A stretch of 21,894 nucleotides of DNA from an uncultured Treponema sp. (GTDB lineage: Bacteria; Spirochaetota; Spirochaetia; Treponematales; Treponemataceae), in assembly GCA_937915735.1 (NCBI GenBank), contig CALGGS010000210.1, positions 1-21,894 on the forward strand. Reading direction: 5' to 3'. Under the pieces are notes generated by a model that had not been told where the DNA came from, searched no databases, and saw only the letters and a program-made list of their open reading frames with translations. Positions within the stretch are counted from its first letter, which is position 1. The number at the start of each line of letters is the position of its first letter. The translations under genes and the position numbers were made by a program. Of the stretch, positions 1-9,413 are shown piece by piece.

Positions 1-49
1 GCGACCACCGAGATCTACACTCTTTCCCTACACGACGCTCTTCCGATCT
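1..49 (+). other. Illumina P5/TruSeq adapter left in the assembly
   Basis: The first 49 bases match the Illumina P5 flow-cell oligo joined to the TruSeq read-1 primer, lacking only its first nine bases and ending in the standard CTCTTCCGATCT. Genomic sequence starts at base 50, where the A may be genomic or from A-tailing. The contig end is therefore a library artefact, and the gene that follows has lost its 5' part for technical reasons. Confidence 0.98.
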
Positions 50-1581
50 ATTTGCCGCTTTTGGTAACGGAGCAGGGTAAGAGCATTAATGTGCTTTCCG
101 TCAGCCGGGAATTCATTCCAAACATGCTTATCGCTCCCAGGGAGTATCTGCGGAACCTTTTTGACACTGTAAATTATCTCACAAAGGATGATTCTTATAA
201 TTCTCTCACTGATGAGCGTGTCGTTGCGATAAAAATCGAAGAGGGGCAGTTCAAAAAGCTCTATGAGTCAAAATGGCTCGACAAGCTTTTTGTGGCCGCG
301 AAAGAATATTTTCCTGATTCTGTAAAAATCACGCTCCCAATCGAATATCTTCATCGTGAGCAGACTCGTGTTCCTTCATATATTCCGGCGGGAATCCAGT
401 CGGATGTGGCAAAATGGGCCAAAAAGGCCTACGAGGAATCTAATTCAAGTGCCTGTCCGCCGACAATTTTTGACTTTCTCCTCACATATAAACAAAACAA
501 AGCCTTGTACAACCGTATGCTCTATATTTCCCTGCTGATAAACCAGTGCAAGGGTGACAAGGCCAGACGAAAGGTAGCCCGCGAAAAACTTTGGATTGCC
601 CAGAACGGCGAAGGCTATATCTGTGACCCTGACGGAATTTTTGCAAACAATGCTGTAAGGCAGCACGCTTATCGAAGCCTGACTGAGGCTGAAAAACTGG
701 TCCGTGAGTCTCAGAACGGGGCATTTAAAGAAAGCGTTTCAAGCTATGATTACAACGGAGACGGTTTTAACGAATATATTTGCGCAATGAAGCAGTATAA
801 TGCCTGTATTTCCTTGCACGGCTCTCAAATTTCTGAGCTTGACATAATCCGCAATACCGGAAATTATGCCGATTCACCGAGAAGAATCAAGCAGTTTGAC
901 AAAATCGACGATAAATATCAGAGAGGTCTTTTTATTGATCATCTTTTTACGCTGGAGGAATTTGCTGAGTATAAAAAAGGAAATCCGAGCGGAAACGGAA
1001 TCTTCTCTCAGGTGATTTTTAAACAGGAGGATTTTGACGCCCACAGGCACGAAATAAAGCTGTCTGGTTCCGGGCTCTTCTCCCCGATAAAGGCAAATGT
1101 TACCCTCTCAAAAAAATACATAGCCTATTCTGACAGCCTGACTGTGAACTACATTCTCAAAAATGAAAGTCCCTTCGACATAAAGGGCGTTTTCGTGGTT
1201 GAGTCAAACTATGCGCAGACAGATTTTTCTTCGGTAAAGGCTAACTCCTACAAGGTTGAAGCAATTTCTAACGGCGAAAAAAGCGAGCTTGAACTAAAGG
1301 ACTCCCCGAAAATAGCAAAAAAAATTACCGATCCAATTTTAATAACTGACACTTCAAACGACATTTCATTCGTATATGACCCAAATGACCCCTGTGACCT
1401 TGTTTGCAATCTTGTTTATTTCCGCCGTCCTTCTTCCTCAAATGATGCTCTTACAATCACCGGAAATTCATTTATGGCAAGTCTCTGCTGGAATATTGAT
1501 CTTGAGGCTGGAAAAACCATCGAAAAAAACATCACCTATTCGCTTATTGTTCCAAAAAAACGGGCAAAAAAGCAATCTTAA
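50..1581 (+). CDS. GH57-family amylase/4-alpha-glucanotransferase-like protein, 5'-truncated
   Basis: The frame is open from the adapter junction to a TAA at 1579-1581, giving about 510 residues of what must be a longer protein. The segment around 'YNRMLYISLLINQCKG' followed by 'KARRKVAREKLWIAQNGEGY' and a HAYRSLTEAEKLV helix resembles the region after the catalytic barrel in GH57 glucanotransferases (the DUF1925 area). The later 'CISLHGSQISELDIIRNTGNYADS' region and the beta-rich C-terminus resemble DUF1926. GH57 enzymes act on alpha-glucans such as glycogen and maltodextrin. The N-terminal catalytic region is missing from this contig. Where classical members read DDGEKFG, this protein seems to read EEGQF, so its activity is uncertain. 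The apparent start TTG at 52 is not a real start. The stop overlaps the stop of rsmD on the other strand. Confidence 0.7.
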
Positions 1582-2141
1582 GATTTCTCTCCTGTCGCTG
1601 GCTCTAGGCCGTAAAAATGCACGATTGATCTGCCGTAAATGCGCTTGTCCCTTAAGGTAAGACTTCCGATTGTTTCTGGGAGCATATCTTCTTCTGGAAA
1701 GTGAATCATTACGAAGCCTCCTTCTTTTAAAAGCTTCCGGCTTTCAATCGTTTTGAGTAAATCAAGCCTGTATTTGTAAGGGAAGGGCGGGTCCAGAAAA
1801 ATGTAGTCGAAGGTATCGCGGCACCTTTTTACGAAAAGCTCTACCGCCATAAAATGGCAGCCAATCTTAACACCCAGTTCTTTTTCGGTAACAGAAACAT
1901 TTTCGAGGACTTGCTTTATCTTGATTTTGTCTTTTTCGCAGAGCTGGACGGACTTTGAGCCTCGTGAAACTGCCTCAATCGCAATGGTTCCGCTTCCTGA
2001 AAAAAGGTCAAGCCAGGATTTTCCGTCAAGATTTCCCAAAATCGCAAAAACTGATTCCCTCATTCTGTCCATTGCGGGCCTTATGATTCCGTCCGGGCAT
2101 TTTATGATTCTGCCCTTTAATTTTCCACCAGTGATTCTCAT
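1578..2141 (-). CDS. rsmD: 16S rRNA (guanine(966)-N(2))-methyltransferase RsmD
   Basis: This is a 187-residue SAM-dependent methyltransferase, the usual RsmD length. It has the N-terminal 'MRITGG.LKGR' start, the RPAMDRMRESVFAIL segment (residues 21-35), the SAM-binding LDLFSGSGTIAIEA motif (44-57) and the catalytic DPPF motif (117-120). These are hallmarks of RsmD, which methylates G966 of 16S rRNA in the assembled small subunit. An AAGG Shine-Dalgarno lies eight bases before the ATG. It sits 40 bases downstream of the ankyrin gene on the same strand and is probably co-transcribed with it. Its 3' end overlaps the convergent GH57-like gene by four bases at a CTTAAG palindrome, so each gene provides part of the other's stop codon. 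Confidence 0.95.
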   Translation of the reverse strand: MRITGGKLKGRIIKCPDGIIRPAMDRMRESVFAILGNLDGKSWLDLFSGSGTIAIEAVSRGSKSVQLCEKDKIKIKQVLENVSVTEKELGVKIGCHFMAVELFVKRCRDTFDYIFLDPPFPYKYRLDLLKTIESRKLLKEGGFVMIHFPEEDMLPETIGSLTLRDKRIYGRSIVHFYGLEPATGEKS

Positions 2142-2181
2142 TTTTTTTCCTTTTCGTCATTCTGAGCTACTGCGATGAAGC

Positions 2182-3615
2182 TTAAGAATTAGGATTTAGT
2201 GACCAGTATGCGACATTATGGGGAAGCTTTTTGTTTTCCTTTGCATAGTCGAAGGCTGTTTTGCCAGTTGCCGCTTCTACCTGATATTTTGACGCTCCGT
2301 TTTTAAGAAGCCATTCGATGATTTGCGTATTTTTATTTGTCTGGCAGGCTGTCATAAGCGGGGTTTTTCCCTCGTAAGGAATGTTAAGAGGAACCCGCTT
2401 GTCTAAAAACGCCTGAAGAACATCCGGCTTGTTGTAGTTTGAAATTCCGTAAGAAAAAGCCGCTCTCGCTTCGTCAGATGAGGCATTGTAGCTTTCGAGA
2501 AGTACCGAAACGACACCCGCGCTTTCTGAGTAAGCAGAAGCGAGCATTAAAGCCGTAAGACCGTACTTGTTTTTTGAGCTTCGCTCAGCTCCCTTGTAAA
2601 GCAGGAGTTTTGTTACATCACTGTTGCTCTGGAAGCGGGCCGCATACATTAGGGCTGTCCAGCCTTCATTGTCCTTTGCGTTAATCTGTGCTCCGGAATA
2701 AAGCAAGTCTTCGATAAGGGCAATGTCACCGTCTTTTGCCGCCATCATAAGTTTAGTTCTGCCTTCGTCGTCCCTTTTGTTTGCCTCGGAAATAAAATGC
2801 TTGGCAGCCTCTTCTGCCGCAATCAAAGCTGAAGGAATAGCAAGGCTCTTGTATTTGTCGTCTGCATAGTCGTAAAGATAAATGCTTTCTGGAAGGACTG
2901 AGGGAGAAGTAATTGAGCCTAAATCCAAAAGCGTATTTTTTTCTGGAAGAGGAGCTGTTTCTTCGACAGAATCTTCTGTTGCCTCTGCGATTTCAAGAAC
3001 CTCTGCTTCTTCTTCTTCGGCCTCGGCGATTGTAAGATTTTCGACTTCTTCAACAGGCTCTTGTAGCGGAAGCTCTTCTTCAAGCTCCTCTTCAGGCACT
3101 TCTTCGGCTTCCTGAGTCTCTTTTACAGGCTCCTGAGCGTACATACTTAAAAGTTCAAGGACTTCCGTGCTTATAGTCTCGTTTTTTCTGGCATAGTCAA
3201 AGCAGTTTTCGCCATTTTTATCGGTTGTAAGAATTCTCTTTGCTTTTTTTGAGTCTTTTCGCGCGTCGGTGATAAGGACATTTTTAACAGCGTCAATGTC
3301 CGTCTCGTACTGGCAGGCGTACATAAGAGCCGTGACACCGTCCTTTGTTTTTGTGTCCGGGGAGATGTTGGCTTCGTGCAAAAGCAAGTCAATGACTTCG
3401 TTTGCGCGGGCATATTTTAGCGCCGCCATTAGAAGGTTTTCTTTTTCTTTGTAGCGGGTAAAATCTTTTAAAGAATAGTCTGTTTCGATTGCCTGCTGGA
3501 TTTTTTTCGGATTTTCTGTTTCGACAAGAAGAAACGCGTCCTCAACCCAGGGAAGCGTAAAGGATGAAAAGAGAATAATTGAAAATACGAAAACTTTGAC
3601 AAAAATTTTTTTCAT
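2182..3615 (-). CDS. Exported ankyrin-repeat protein with Glu-rich linker
   Basis: I chose the ATG at 3615 (MKKIFVKVFVFSIILF), giving 477 residues. This yields a clean signal peptide or N-terminal anchor (about residues 1-22), whereas the longer frame begins with TTG at 3666. Ankyrin-type units are visible in two blocks. One is near residues 45-150 (DGVTALMYACQY and similar). The other covers roughly 280-470 (GRTKLMMAAKDGDIALIEDLL, GWTALMYAARF, GLTALMLASAY, GKTPLMTACQ). Between them lies an acidic, low-complexity Glu-rich linker (about 155-225). Ankyrin repeats mediate protein binding, so an envelope or periplasmic scaffolding role is an inference. It follows the beta-propeller gene on the same strand with only a short gap. 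No strong Shine-Dalgarno is seen at either start. Confidence 0.8.
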   Translation of the reverse strand: MKKIFVKVFVFSIILFSSFTLPWVEDAFLLVETENPKKIQQAIETDYSLKDFTRYKEKENLLMAALKYARANEVIDLLLHEANISPDTKTKDGVTALMYACQYETDIDAVKNVLITDARKDSKKAKRILTTDKNGENCFDYARKNETISTEVLELLSMYAQEPVKETQEAEEVPEEELEEELPLQEPVEEVENLTIAEAEEEEAEVLEIAEATEDSVEETAPLPEKNTLLDLGSITSPSVLPESIYLYDYADDKYKSLAIPSALIAAEEAAKHFISEANKRDDEGRTKLMMAAKDGDIALIEDLLYSGAQINAKDNEGWTALMYAARFQSNSDVTKLLLYKGAERSSKNKYGLTALMLASAYSESAGVVSVLLESYNASSDEARAAFSYGISNYNKPDVLQAFLDKRVPLNIPYEGKTPLMTACQTNKNTQIIEWLLKNGASKYQVEAATGKTAFDYAKENKKLPHNVAYWSLNPNS

Positions 3616-3671
3616 CTTTTTATATTTTAATGCAATCTCCAAAATTTTTAAAGAAAAATTCTCCAAAAACT

Positions 3672-5660
3672 CTAAAATTCAAACCAGCTTCCGTCGGTCG
3701 TAAGATACCAGTCGGCGAGCACGCTGTTTAAATTCGGATTGTACCAGCTAACCCCTCCGTCTCTGTTCAGGACTACGACTTTGCTCTGATTCTTTGCTAT
3801 TTTTATCGGCATGGATGAGCTTCTTCTGTATTGGAAATCTCGCCTTGTTGAGATGTTATATGAACGGGCGAGTGTTTTTCCGATGTTAGTGTAGAGAATG
3901 TTGTTAGAGAGAAGTGCAAAAGCCTCGCTGTCTTCATCTGCGATTGAAAGAAGATAGCGGGATGTTTTTGTCTGGGGCTTGTATGCAAAAATTGATGTGG
4001 TGAGTTTTTTTGTCTGGGATGAAGTGTAAATCGTTATTCCGTAGAATTCCTGACCATTGTTCTCGTAGTCATAGGTGAGCGAGTAGGCGACATTCCCGTT
4101 TATTTTTAGCGGAACTGTTTCCTGCGTGTTTACATTTACATACAGAAGCGGAACCGCCGGACTTGAAGAGCTTGATTTTGCGATATACAAATCATTTTCG
4201 TTGAAAAGAATTGCGTCCTGAATGCTCGTTCCCTTGTAAAGCTCGCGTTTTTTGGGATTTTTTATATCAAAAAGGTTTACGCTTGAATTTGACTCGACAG
4301 AAATCAATGAATTTCCGTATAGTTTTAAGACCTGAAGGGTTCCTTCTGGAGCGAAAAGCTGCGTCATTCTTCCGCTTGCAATTTCAAGAAGGACGACTGC
4401 TTTTTTTGACTCCTTCGACCAGAGAATTATGTCCTGCCCGTAAGGAATTAAATTTGTGTAGCCTGAGTTTGCCGCCTTTTTGTCGATGTTTGATGAGTCA
4501 TAAGATGATTTGAAGATTGAAGTCGGCGTGAGAAAGTAAAAATCTTCTCCGACAGAAGCGATGTCATAAATTTTGTCGTACATTTTGTCGGTGAGTGCCA
4601 TCTGAACATCAACCCGCTCTGCCTTTGCATAATCAAATTTGTAGAGATTTCCTTGATTTGTTCCGGCATAAATTTCTTGTCCAGCCAGCGTTGCGCAGAC
4701 GATTTGCTCGCCAGTTTTGAGACCTGAGAAAGTTCTCTGCAATTCAGGAGCAATTACAGCCTTGTTCCTGTCGTTTGCGATTTTGTAGAGCTTAAACTGC
4801 CTGCTTTCGTTCGTGATGTAAAACAAATCTTTTGATGAGTTTGAGCCGATTAAGACTGGACTCTGAGCCGGATATGAGCCTAATGTGCTTCCTGTTACCG
4901 CCTGAAGTACATAAATTGAGTTGTTTCTGACTCCCGCTCCGAAAACTCCGTTGTTAAAAAGGCAGAACTGAGTTAAATCGTATTCCGTGTTGAATTTTGC
5001 TTTTTCTTGTCCGTTCTGAAGATTGTAGTAGGTGAGAAGACCTTTCGGGGAGTACATAATTGCAGATTTTTCTGAGTCTGATGTTTGAATGAAATTTACG
5101 ACCCCAGTGTTTTCCTTGATTTTGTTTTTGACAATGGCGCCGTTTGTGCTGTTCAAGAAAAAAGCTCCGCTTACGCTCGCCGTTCCGCAGATGATGTATG
5201 TCCCTTTTGCAGAGTAGGTGAGGCTGGTGAGTGAGTCAGTGAAGCGGAATGCGTATTTTCTGGTCAGAGTCTTCCAGTTCCAGACAGAAACCCTGTTTAA
5301 GCTCGCCCCGTCCGTCTCGTAGACAGCGATTTCGTTTTCCTTAGGGCTTCGGGCAATCATTTTGACAGGTAAATCTGAAATCTGATAATGCTCGCCCATT
5401 CCGTCTTCTGTCCATTTGATTAAAAATCCATCGTTTCCTGCAGAAAAAACTGAGCCGTCAGAGCCTTCAAGAAAAGCGACATTCGTGACTGTGCCTGAGT
5501 GCGACTGAGTTGAGACATGAGACTGAGAACTGAGAATTGAAAGATGAGAGCTGAAAATTAAGAAAGCGACCAGTGTGGCTCTTGTAAAATCCTTGTGCAG
5601 CTGGCCGGCTATGAATGCTGATATATGTTTTAGAAATGGAAATTTTGTTTCGTGCTTCAT
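3672..5660 (-). CDS. Exported WD40-like beta-propeller protein
   Basis: This protein has 662 residues. A hydrophobic N-terminal segment (about residues 27-45, ATLVAFLIFSSHLSILS) suggests export or membrane anchoring. The body is made of repeated beta-strand units. The first is recognisably WD40-like (HSGTVTNVAFLEGSDGSVFSAGNDGFLIKW), and later units are of the type 'VWNWKTLTRKYAFRFTDSLTSLTYSAKGTYIICGTASV'. It most likely folds into one or two propellers used for protein binding. No catalytic motif is seen. It is the first gene of a leftward group (propeller, ankyrin, rsmD), and two repeat-scaffold proteins together hint at a shared envelope role. The start codon lacks a clear Shine-Dalgarno, so a start a few codons later cannot be excluded. 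Confidence 0.7.
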   Translation of the reverse strand: MKHETKFPFLKHISAFIAGQLHKDFTRATLVAFLIFSSHLSILSSQSHVSTQSHSGTVTNVAFLEGSDGSVFSAGNDGFLIKWTEDGMGEHYQISDLPVKMIARSPKENEIAVYETDGASLNRVSVWNWKTLTRKYAFRFTDSLTSLTYSAKGTYIICGTASVSGAFFLNSTNGAIVKNKIKENTGVVNFIQTSDSEKSAIMYSPKGLLTYYNLQNGQEKAKFNTEYDLTQFCLFNNGVFGAGVRNNSIYVLQAVTGSTLGSYPAQSPVLIGSNSSKDLFYITNESRQFKLYKIANDRNKAVIAPELQRTFSGLKTGEQIVCATLAGQEIYAGTNQGNLYKFDYAKAERVDVQMALTDKMYDKIYDIASVGEDFYFLTPTSIFKSSYDSSNIDKKAANSGYTNLIPYGQDIILWSKESKKAVVLLEIASGRMTQLFAPEGTLQVLKLYGNSLISVESNSSVNLFDIKNPKKRELYKGTSIQDAILFNENDLYIAKSSSSSPAVPLLYVNVNTQETVPLKINGNVAYSLTYDYENNGQEFYGITIYTSSQTKKLTTSIFAYKPQTKTSRYLLSIADEDSEAFALLSNNILYTNIGKTLARSYNISTRRDFQYRRSSSMPIKIAKNQSKVVVLNRDGGVSWYNPNLNSVLADWYLTTDGSWFEF

Positions 5661-5682
5661 AAGAAGTATTCTACTATATTTT

Positions 5683-5719
5683 GGCCTTTTGTGGAATGAG
5701 GGGGAGAAAGGCCTTTTTT
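5683..5719 (+). terminator. Hairpin with T-tract between rseP and the beta-propeller gene
   Basis: GGCCTTT (5683-5689) pairs with AAAGGCC (5707-5713), and six T residues follow on the plus strand. Both neighbouring genes run leftward, so the T-tract faces against them. It could block antisense transcription or be a chance hairpin. Confidence 0.3.
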
Positions 5720-5744
5720 ATTTTTCTTTCCGCAATAATTTTGC

Positions 5745-6848
5745 TTACCTTCCCAAAAAATACCGGAAGTCTCCGCTTATGGCAAGCAGGAAAAGAAGAG
5801 CGATTATAAAAAGACCTATATATTGGACTGTTGCCCGAAGTTTTGGCGAGGCTTTTAAGCCGAAAATCGCTTCTATGATTGAGGTGAGGACTAAAAATCC
5901 GTCAAGAATCGGAATCGGAAGAAGATTCATAATGAAAAGCGAAACGCTGATTAAGGCCATAAATTGCAGGACAGAGGCGACTCCGTTTCTAAAGCCCGAC
6001 GAAAAGCCGGATTTTGCCGTCTCGCCTAGCATTGTCGTGATTCTGGCAGGTCCGGCGACGCTTTCTGTCAGCTCGGCTCCCTTAAAAAGTGTGGCGATTC
6101 CTTTTATTGAAAGATAAATCAGATTGAAGGTTTCAGAAAATCCCCTTCCAAGGGCCGGAAAGAATGGATATCGCTTCGCTTCCTTTTGCTCGATTGAAGA
6201 AGGCTCGCTCATGACTCCGATTTTTCCTTCGCCAGTCTTTGTGTTCAAGTCCGTGTGAACCGTGAATTCCAGCTTTTCGCCGTTTCGCTCTACCAAAACC
6301 AAAATGTCCTCGTCACCGTGAAGGGAAACCTCCGTGTAAATGTCAGAAAAATCTGAAATTTCCTTCTGGTTGATTTTTAAGATTTTATCTCCGCTTAAAA
6401 TGCCAGCGTCCGCCGCTGCTGAATGCAGCTCCGGATATTCTTCGGTGACAAGCCGAATCTGATTTGAGGCAGAAAAATATGTGTAGCCGGTCATGGCAAT
6501 GACGGAAAAGGCAAAAACAGAAAATAAAAAATTTGCAAAAGGCCCTGCAAAGCCGATAATTGCCCGCCTGTATGCTTTTGCTCCGTAAAATGAATCGCCT
6601 GCGATTTGCGAGTTTCCCCTGTATGCTTCCTCAAAATCCTTCTCGCCCTTCATGGCACAGTAGCCGCCGAAGGGAAGAAGTGAAAGTCGCCAGTCAGTTC
6701 CACGCCATTCCTTGTGAAGAATAACAGGCCCCATTCCGATTGAAAAAGCCTCGACCGCAACACCGCACGCACGGGAAGCCAGAAAATGCCCCAGCTCATG
6801 CAAAAAAACGAGAAGGCCTAAAAAAACAATTCCGATGATGATTGTCAA
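5745..6848 (-). CDS. rseP: Site-2 protease RseP/MmpA-type zinc metalloprotease
   Basis: This 367-residue membrane protein starts with a transmembrane helix containing the zinc site HELGH (residues 17-21). A PDZ-like domain lies in the middle (about 125-205). The C-terminal transmembrane segment carries the NLLPIPILDG motif, which supplies the third zinc ligand in this family. The layout is that of RseP/RasP/MmpA intramembrane proteases, which cut membrane-bound anti-sigma factors and remnant signal peptides. It starts one base after the thrC stop codon, so the two genes are almost certainly translated from one leftward mRNA. Its cellular target cannot be read from this window. Confidence 0.93.
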   Translation of the reverse strand: MTIIIGIVFLGLLVFLHELGHFLASRACGVAVEAFSIGMGPVILHKEWRGTDWRLSLLPFGGYCAMKGEKDFEEAYRGNSQIAGDSFYGAKAYRRAIIGFAGPFANFLFSVFAFSVIAMTGYTYFSASNQIRLVTEEYPELHSAAADAGILSGDKILKINQKEISDFSDIYTEVSLHGDEDILVLVERNGEKLEFTVHTDLNTKTGEGKIGVMSEPSSIEQKEAKRYPFFPALGRGFSETFNLIYLSIKGIATLFKGAELTESVAGPARITTMLGETAKSGFSSGFRNGVASVLQFMALISVSLFIMNLLPIPILDGFLVLTSIIEAIFGLKASPKLRATVQYIGLFIIALLFLLAISGDFRYFLGR

Positions 6849-6849
6849 A

Positions 6850-8262
6850 TTACAAGTTCTCTAAAAGCCATTCCTTGAATTTCTCGTAGTTGTTTTCCAT
6901 AGGAATTGCTTTGTCTTCGAGCTTCATGACTTTTTCCAGCCGGTCAGGAATTGACGGGCTCATTCCTGTTGCTTTTTGTACTGTCGCACCGAATTTTGCA
7001 GGATGAGCTGTTTCAAGAATGATTCCGACAGCCTCTCTGTTGATTACTTTGTCTGCCCAACTTGGCAGATTTGGCGTGAGGCCTGGTTTTGTAATGTCGT
7101 TCTTGGATCCGTTCTTAAGGTTTTCCATTGCTCCGTGACGGATGTCGCTCCAAGCCTTCCAGCCTACGGCTCCGTGGGGATCAATCGTGTAGCCGGTTTT
7201 GTCATAGCAGTTTTTGATTGAGTCGATGATTCCCTCGTTATCAAGCCAGTAAGAGGCAAATAGCGAGCGGACTTCTTCGAGGGAGTACATTGTCTTGATT
7301 CTCTCGTAGTTTGAAGGAGCGCCGACATCCATTGCGTTTGCGTAAGTTTCGACAGAAGGGCGGGCATTGTATTCACCTGTTGCAATCCAGTCCGGAATCG
7401 TGCGGTTTGAGTTTGTGGCCGCAACAAAGCCTGTGATTGGTGCTCCCATTTCCCGGGCGATAAGACCAGATGTCAAATTCCCGAAGTTTCCGCTTGGAAC
7501 TACGCAGATAATTGCCGGATTTTCGATTTTGTTGTCTCCCCAGCTTCTTGCCCTGACTGCGAGGCTTGAATACATATAGTAGAAACTCTGCGGCAAAAGG
7601 CGCGAGATATTGATTGAATTTGCGGATGAAAGACGGAGCCTTGCACGGAGAGCGTTGTCAGTGAAAGCTGTTTTTACCAGCTTCTGACAGTCATCGAAAG
7701 TTCCCTTTACCTTTAATGCGCGGACATTTCCGTCAAAGGTTGAAAGCTGTTTTTCCTGCAAGGGAGAGATTTTTCCCTCAGGATACAGAATCGTAACATC
7801 AAGGCCTGGTACATTGTGGAATGCGCTTCCTACGGCACTTCCTGTGTCTCCTGATGTCGCTACCAGAATGTGAAGGGGGGTAGACTCGTCCTTGTTAAAA
7901 TAAGACATTACACGAGCCATGAATCTGGCTCCGAAATCCTTGAATGCGCAGGTCGGCCCGTGGAAAAGCTCAAGAACATAAGAAACCTTGTCAACCGGAA
8001 CGACAGGAGCTGTGAAAGGGTAGGCGTCAGAAATAATAGCCTGCAAATCCTTGTCAGGAATTTCGCCTTCAACATAAGGCTTTGCCATTTCAAAGGCGAT
8101 GTCCCTGAACGATGGCTCAGGGGTTTTATTTATGAAAGCAGATGGCAATTTCGGGAATTCCACAGGAATGTACAATCCGCCGGTTTTTTCGTTCATTCCG
8201 CTCATTACGGCGGTTTTAAGGTTTGTTTTTACAGTTTTGTCTCTTGTGTCTGTGTAAATCAT
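6850..8262 (-). CDS. thrC: Threonine synthase
   Basis: This 470-residue PLP-dependent enzyme converts O-phosphohomoserine to threonine, the last step of threonine biosynthesis. It has the family's PLP-lysine motif HGPTCAFKDFGARF (Lys about residue 108), the glycine/serine loop LVATSGDTGSAVGSAF, and the later VPSGNFGNLTSG phosphate-binding segment. Its length agrees with the longer ThrC class found in E. coli and in yeast and other fungi. An AAGGA-type Shine-Dalgarno precedes the ATG. It is 38 bases downstream of the lipoprotein gene and one base upstream of rseP, making a leftward lipoprotein-thrC-rseP group. Confidence 0.96.
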   Translation of the reverse strand: MIYTDTRDKTVKTNLKTAVMSGMNEKTGGLYIPVEFPKLPSAFINKTPEPSFRDIAFEMAKPYVEGEIPDKDLQAIISDAYPFTAPVVPVDKVSYVLELFHGPTCAFKDFGARFMARVMSYFNKDESTPLHILVATSGDTGSAVGSAFHNVPGLDVTILYPEGKISPLQEKQLSTFDGNVRALKVKGTFDDCQKLVKTAFTDNALRARLRLSSANSINISRLLPQSFYYMYSSLAVRARSWGDNKIENPAIICVVPSGNFGNLTSGLIAREMGAPITGFVAATNSNRTIPDWIATGEYNARPSVETYANAMDVGAPSNYERIKTMYSLEEVRSLFASYWLDNEGIIDSIKNCYDKTGYTIDPHGAVGWKAWSDIRHGAMENLKNGSKNDITKPGLTPNLPSWADKVINREAVGIILETAHPAKFGATVQKATGMSPSIPDRLEKVMKLEDKAIPMENNYEKFKEWLLENL

Positions 8263-8300
8263 AATTTTATCCTTATTTGTTATTCTTTGCTTTCGGTTTT

Positions 8301-9293
8301 CTAAATTCCGTATTTGATTTCTGTTGCCAATGTGTCAGCAAGTGCTTTTCGGGCATTTGCAAGGGCTGCCCAGTCGCTTTTGTCGGTGACCGAGAGAGTT
8401 TTATTTGTCACAAAAGTGATTTTGCCTGTTTTTGAATCCATTGATTTTATGTCGCCGGTGAGTGTGCAGGTAAAGCCCTTGTCGCCTTTTTCCAGCGAGT
8501 CGACTTTGACTGTGCCGAATATGATGAAAGCCGGTGCGATTGACGAGGCCCTTGCGTGAATTTTTGCCTCATCGTTCTGAATTACGGCGTTACTAACCTC
8601 TTGCGGAGCGTTTCCGATTTTGACAAAACCCAGCTTCATTAAGGTCATAAGAAGGTTTGAAGATGATACAGGATTTGAAGTGATGGCCTTACCGTTCTGG
8701 TTGAAATCGACTAAAGCAATGACTCCGCCGCTTGACTTATGGTTCGTCTGAACCTTGTAAGGCGCCTTTATTGTCACGGCTTGTGAAAGGGCTTTGATTT
8801 TAGATTTTTCTTCCTCGCTCGTGCTTTCTGAAAGCTCTGCCTTTGGGTAAAAAGAAATCTCCGAGTTAAAGGCATATTCTGGAGTTGGCGGTAAAAATTC
8901 CGCTTTTCCTTCGGAATTTGTCGTAATCATTGTTTCTGAAAAAACGATTTCGCCATTATCACGGCCGGAAGGATAAATTACAGAAATTTCAAAGGCTTCC
9001 ACTGCCTTTCCTTCAGAGTCCTCTGCCTTTATGATATACGGAGAAGTGAAAATTTTTGTTTTTGTCGTTTCTTTTGGTGAAGAGAGCAGTGTCAGCTTTG
9101 AGAGAGCTGTTTTTTTTGAGTAAAGCTCTGATTCTGTAGGAGGTGGGGGCAGGGCTTCTTCGGCCTGTACTGTTTGTGCTGTTGTATCGTCTTCTGTTTT
9201 TCTTTCGTTAGATTTTGGCGTTGAGGCACATGAAAAAGCGAGGGCACAAAAAATAAAAGTGCCAATAATGCTTTCGGGTAAAATGCGTTTCAT
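8301..9293 (-). CDS. Predicted lipoprotein
   Basis: This 330-residue protein has a type II signal peptide ending in LAFSC, with Cys22 as the likely lipidated residue. A Thr/Glu/Pro-rich tether follows (about 25-55). The middle part contains beta-rich, invasin-like strands (about 70-140: YIIKAEDSEGKAVEAFEISVIYPSG). The C-terminal half (about 190-330) ends in a helix, ALANARKALADTLATEIKYGI. Alternating strands such as SSIAPAFIIFGTVKV and FTCTLTGDIKSMDSKTGKITF recall the CsgG/LpoB/FlgT-type fold of envelope lipoproteins. That similarity is an impression, not a match I can verify. A GAGGG Shine-Dalgarno precedes the ATG. It is the first gene of the thrC-rseP group and diverges from the ABC transporter genes. 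Confidence 0.72.
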   Translation of the reverse strand: MKRILPESIIGTFIFCALAFSCASTPKSNERKTEDDTTAQTVQAEEALPPPPTESELYSKKTALSKLTLLSSPKETTKTKIFTSPYIIKAEDSEGKAVEAFEISVIYPSGRDNGEIVFSETMITTNSEGKAEFLPPTPEYAFNSEISFYPKAELSESTSEEEKSKIKALSQAVTIKAPYKVQTNHKSSGGVIALVDFNQNGKAITSNPVSSSNLLMTLMKLGFVKIGNAPQEVSNAVIQNDEAKIHARASSIAPAFIIFGTVKVDSLEKGDKGFTCTLTGDIKSMDSKTGKITFVTNKTLSVTDKSDWAALANARKALADTLATEIKYGI

Positions 9294-9413
9294 AAAATTC
9301 CCTCTTTTTTCTTAATAAAAAAGATTATAAAAAAAATAGACTGTTTTTACAAGAACTTTTTCTTTTTCGGACTGTGTACATCGCTCTTTTTCTGTGATAA
9401 TATTTTGTTGTTT

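Noticed and set aside
5500..5560. Repeated GAGACTGAGAACTGAG-like DNA in the beta-propeller gene
   Set aside because: It is degenerate, in frame and codes for the Ser-rich start of the protein. It is not a regular tandem repeat or mobile element.
5575..6117. 180-residue plus-strand frame
   Set aside because: It is antisense to rseP, where strong family motifs prove the minus frame.
7870..8304. 144-residue plus-strand frame
   Set aside because: It is antisense to thrC and has no family features or ribosome site.
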